This document shows, piece after piece, positions 7,153-8,777 of a stretch of DNA of 8,777 bases. Numbering within the stretch: position 1 is the stretch's first letter; each line of letters opens with the position of its first letter. The translations under genes and the position numbers were made by a program. This DNA comes from Anaerolineae bacterium (GTDB lineage: Bacteria > Chloroflexota > Anaerolineae > Anaerolineales > UBA4823): NCBI GenBank assembly GCA_030622805.1, contig JAUXFR010000035.1, positions 1-8,777 of the forward strand. Reading direction: 5' to 3'. The notes beneath the pieces are model-generated. The model ran no database searches and was not told the origin of the DNA. It saw only the letters and a program-made list of their open reading frames with translations.

Positions 7153-7620
7153 TCATTTGATTGTACGAAGATCCGCCAGCACCATCTCTTTTTTATCAAC
7201 TTTCGAAATTGACTCGGCGGCTTCATGCGCAGCAGCAAGGTGTGCCTGCGTGGTATCAGGGTTGCCGGCAGCCATTTCCGCCCGCGCTGAAGCCTCATAC
7301 GCATACGCGAGGAAGAATGGTTCTACGCCCTCTCTCTGGCTGACATCAAGACAGAGCTTGGCGTACTTGCGTGCCTCGGGAACACGCTCCAGAAGCACAT
7401 AAACACGCGCCAGTTGCCAGAAAGCGATTGATGCATTTGTATTGGTGAAATCCTCTCGCTGGGTCCAATGCCAGAGAGAGCTCATGCTCAACTGGACCAT
7501 CTGCTCTTCTTCTTCCAATGACCGGTCGGGTTTGTCGATCAGATCCCAGGCTTTGTTGAAGCACTGCACGGAAAAATACTTATGAGCGGATTGAAGATCA
7601 AAATCGGTTACCCTGGTCAC
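7153..7620 (-). CDS. TPR-like helical hypothetical protein
   Basis: A 155-residue soluble, all-helical protein from GTG 7620. The start was chosen because GGAGG (7630-7626) lies 5 bases before it; the frame stays open to a TTG at 7632 that overlaps this site and cannot be the start. Residues about 64-97 (IAFWQLARVYVLLERVPEARKYAKLCL) and 103-136 (LAYAYEASARAEMAAGN) have the small-large helix-hairpin pattern of tetratricopeptide repeats. An N-terminal segment with FNKAWDLIDK and LWHWTQRED resembles a widespread uncharacterised bacterial family that I know only as hypothetical. TPR folds usually bind peptides or proteins, but no partner can be inferred. It has its own promoter, and the gene downstream is more than 200 bases away. 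Confidence 0.8.
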   Translation of the reverse strand: MTRVTDFDLQSAHKYFSVQCFNKAWDLIDKPDRSLEEEEQMVQLSMSSLWHWTQREDFTNTNASIAFWQLARVYVLLERVPEARKYAKLCLDVSQREGVEPFFLAYAYEASARAEMAAGNPDTTQAHLAAAHEAAESISKVDKKEMVLADLRTIK

Positions 7621-7625
7621 ATTTT

Positions 7626-7630
7626 CCTCC
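7626..7630 (-). promoter_or_regulatory. Ribosome binding site for the TPR-like gene (GTG start)
   Basis: GGAGG on the minus strand, 5 bases before GTG 7620. It decides for GTG over the longer TTG start at 7632. Confidence 0.8.
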
Positions 7631-7648
7631 AAACAAATATGATTTTAA

Positions 7649-7677
7649 ATTATATCAACGAATTCACTTCATGCCCA
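7649..7677 (-). promoter_or_regulatory. Promoter of the TPR-like gene
   Basis: On the minus strand TGGGCA (7677-7672, 4 of 6 matches to TTGACA), a 17-base spacer, and a perfect TATAAT (7654-7649) preceded by TGA, an extended -10. This places transcription start about 20 bases before the ribosome binding site region. The -35 lies inside the first codons of the opposing SH3-domain ORF. Confidence 0.65.
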
Positions 7678-7982
7678 TCGTTGAGGCTCCACCAGCGCCG
7701 CCCGTGCCAGAGATCCCCACTCCGGAGCCTGGCGCACCGACTGTGACGGCACGCGAACCGATCAACGTGCGCACCGGACCAGGGACAGCATATCCCAGTT
7801 ACGGCGTCGCATCAGTAGGAGCCAAATGTGAGACCATCGGCATCAGCGGAGATGGTGGCTGTTATATTGTCAAGCTGCCAACCACTGTTGCACCAGACGG
7901 AAGAGGTTGGGTCAGCGCGGCTTATGTTCTGGCAGAGAATACAGGAGACCTGCCGGTAATTGAAACGCCGCCATTACCGTAA
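7671..7982 (+). CDS. Bacterial SH3 domain protein, probably 5'-truncated remnant
   Basis: A 103-residue frame with a Pro-rich N-terminal stretch (residues 5-23) and a bacterial SH3 (SH3b) domain at about 25-87: INVRTGPGTAYPSYGV, then a beta-rich core ending DGRGWVSAAYV. SH3b domains usually bind cell wall or other surface ligands, and similar Pro-rich SH3b modules sit at the C-terminus of exported proteins. Here there is no signal peptide, no lipobox, no membrane segment and no Shine-Dalgarno before ATG 7671, and the promoter of the divergent TPR-like gene overlaps the start. The upstream frame is open only as antisense of that gene. I infer that the 5' part was lost. It ends with TAA TAA TAG in a row. 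Two cysteines (53, 64) are present. Confidence 0.6.
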   Translation: MPIVEAPPAPPVPEIPTPEPGAPTVTAREPINVRTGPGTAYPSYGVASVGAKCETIGISGDGGCYIVKLPTTVAPDGRGWVSAAYVLAENTGDLPVIETPPLP

Positions 7983-7995
7983 TAATAGCAATCAA

Positions 7996-8025
7996 ATAGA
8001 GCTGTCCAAATCAGGACAGCTCTAT
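7996..8025. terminator. Bidirectional hairpin between SH3 ORF and endonuclease gene
   Basis: A perfect 12-bp inverted repeat (7996-8007 with 8014-8025, core GAGCTGTCC) with a 6-base loop lies between two convergent genes. The tails are only moderately T-rich: GTATTTAAT on the plus strand and TTTGATTGC (its first T inside the stem) on the minus strand. A terminator serving both directions is likely. Confidence 0.75.
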
Positions 8026-8029
8026 GTAT

Positions 8030-8575
8030 TTAATCTGCATCTATCAGTATTACTTTTAGCGGAACCGATGGAAAATGCCGTTTTAATCTCTCGATATCGA
8101 ATATCAGTTGCTCCCCGTAGGATACTCCCGTTGACATTTGTTTCATCATTGGGTGGCATGGAACAATCTCTACACCCACATCGCATTTGTTCTCATTATA
8201 GAAATATTGAAACTTAGCAAGATCATAGAACATAAAAGCATACTTTCCAAACTGCACTTCGACCAGGGTTTTATCCTTAACAAAATCGATTTGTTTGTAC
8301 GCACCTGATATTTGGATATCATAATTGGGTATAGAGATGGTATACGTATCCCGTAATTCGGAAAACCCTCTGTGATTGAATGCATCTCGGAACTGCCTGT
8401 TCATACTTTTAGGTGAATACAACGCTTTTCCCCGCATAGTTTTTTCTTTACTAATTTTATCCTTTTTAGCGACAACGCTCTCAATAATTCGATAAATATC
8501 CTTTTCGTGATCCGGATAACGAACAATTAATATTTCCGCCCCGCCAAGATGCGAATACTCGTATACTATTCTTAC
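8030..8575 (-). CDS. BglII/BstYI-like type II restriction endonuclease, start codon missing or non-standard
   Basis: The frame is open from 8578 to the TAA at 8030; from the expected first residue (GTA, 8575-8573) it gives 181 residues. The part from ATG 8437 alone is 135 residues, but the 46 residues before it look like the family: RIVYEYSHLGGAEILIVRYP at the N-terminus, then SKEKTMRGKALYSPKSMN. The catalytic signature is Asp97-Phe...Glu106-Val-Gln108 in QIDFVKDKTLVEVQFGKYAF, the same spacing as Asp84, Glu93 and Gln95 of BglII (recalled). It is followed by DVGVEIVP and a C-terminal strand LKVILI. It would cut DNA, and relatives recognise GATC-centred sites. It overlaps the end of a DNA methyltransferase gene, as expected for a restriction-modification pair. 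GGAG at 8589-8586 is 10 bases before GTA. No ATG, GTG, TTG or CTG occurs in frame before 8437, so the gene may be silenced. Confidence 0.75.
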   Translation of the reverse strand, partial: VRIVYEYSHLGGAEILIVRYPDHEKDIYRIIESVVAKKDKISKEKTMRGKALYSPKSMNRQFRDAFNHRGFSELRDTYTISIPNYDIQISGAYKQIDFVKDKTLVEVQFGKYAFMFYDLAKFQYFYNENKCDVGVEIVPCHPMMKQMSTGVSYGEQLIFDIERLKRHFPSVPLKVILIDAD

Positions 8576-8777
8576 TCGTTATTTTCTCCGGTTGAGTAAA
8601 ATCCTTCTTGTTCAAATAATCTTGGCTGATGTTGCTCGTTCCCAAGATTTACATACTGTGGAGGGATATACTGTTTGGGATCATCCAGATCATAAACTGG
8701 GCGGTTCATAGGTCGGATTCGTAATTTACCCTTCTCTGCCAGCTCTAAGCGTTCTTTCGCGATACGTATATAAGAGG
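8572..8777 (-). CDS. DNA methyltransferase (N4/N6 type), C-terminal end (rest outside window)
   Basis: A 67-residue C-terminal fragment running in from the window edge to TAA at 8574-8572. It begins YIRIAKERLELAEKGKL; the YxxIAxxRL pattern is the segment following the SAM-binding motif at the end of many N4-cytosine/N6-adenine methyltransferases. It continues with RPMNRPVYD, YIPPQYVNLG and QPRLFEQ, tails I associate with such enzymes. It would modify the site cut by the endonuclease whose frame overlaps its last codons (GAG TAA), giving the methylase-then-endonuclease order. Recognition sequence and methylated base cannot be told, since the catalytic DPPY or NPPY motif is outside the window. 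Confidence 0.7.
   Translation of the reverse strand, partial: SYIRIAKERLELAEKGKLRIRPMNRPVYDLDDPKQYIPPQYVNLGNEQHQPRLFEQEGFYSTGENNE

Noticed and set aside
7960..8217. 85-codon plus-strand frame
   Set aside because: It crosses the hairpin between convergent genes and is antisense to the endonuclease, with no recognisable protein features.

Overview
The window looks like bacterial chromosome, probably from the Chloroflexota (Anaerolineae-like). That placement is an inference from style: a Pro-Thr-rich linker in a lipoprotein, a bacterial SH3 domain in a Pro-rich context, a PEP/pyruvate-binding-domain protein of a kind I associate with this group, and moderate GC content. Nothing in the window is a taxonomic marker such as rRNA.

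Left part, plus strand (1-4824): the 3' end of an NADP-type glutamate dehydrogenase gene (gdhA) closes with a strong hairpin terminator. It is followed by a large protein with a PEP/pyruvate-binding ATP-grasp domain but no phosphohistidine or catalytic barrel domain. Next comes a pyridoxal-phosphate beta-eliminating lyase that matches tyrosine phenol-lyase at every diagnostic position I can recall except one in the phenol pocket. Together these suggest amino-acid breakdown: tyrosine phenol-lyase yields phenol, pyruvate and ammonia, glutamate dehydrogenase handles ammonia and glutamate, and the middle protein has a pyruvate/PEP-type nucleotide-binding fold. That functional link is inference.

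Middle part, minus strand (4938-7620): read in the direction of transcription, this holds a TPR-like hypothetical gene with its own good promoter, a gap of 217 bases with only tiny ORFs, a DUF1294 membrane protein, a cytoplasmic transglutaminase-like protein with a full Cys-His-Asp triad, and a DUF4349 lipoprotein with a C-terminal membrane anchor. A hairpin with a T-tract on the minus strand ends this group and separates it from the convergent lyase gene.

Right part (7671-8777): a plus-strand SH3-domain ORF looks 5'-truncated and ends in three tandem stop codons and a hairpin. Convergent to it, on the minus strand, is a type II restriction-modification pair cut by the window edge: the C-terminus of an N4/N6 DNA methyltransferase, then a BglII/BstYI-like endonuclease. 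The endonuclease frame runs 46 codons beyond its first ATG with family-like sequence, but has GTA where a start codon is expected. The sequence at the junction suggests that one G-to-A change turned a GTGA stop/start overlap into GTAA, keeping the methylase stop and removing the endonuclease start. This is the most interesting point in the window.
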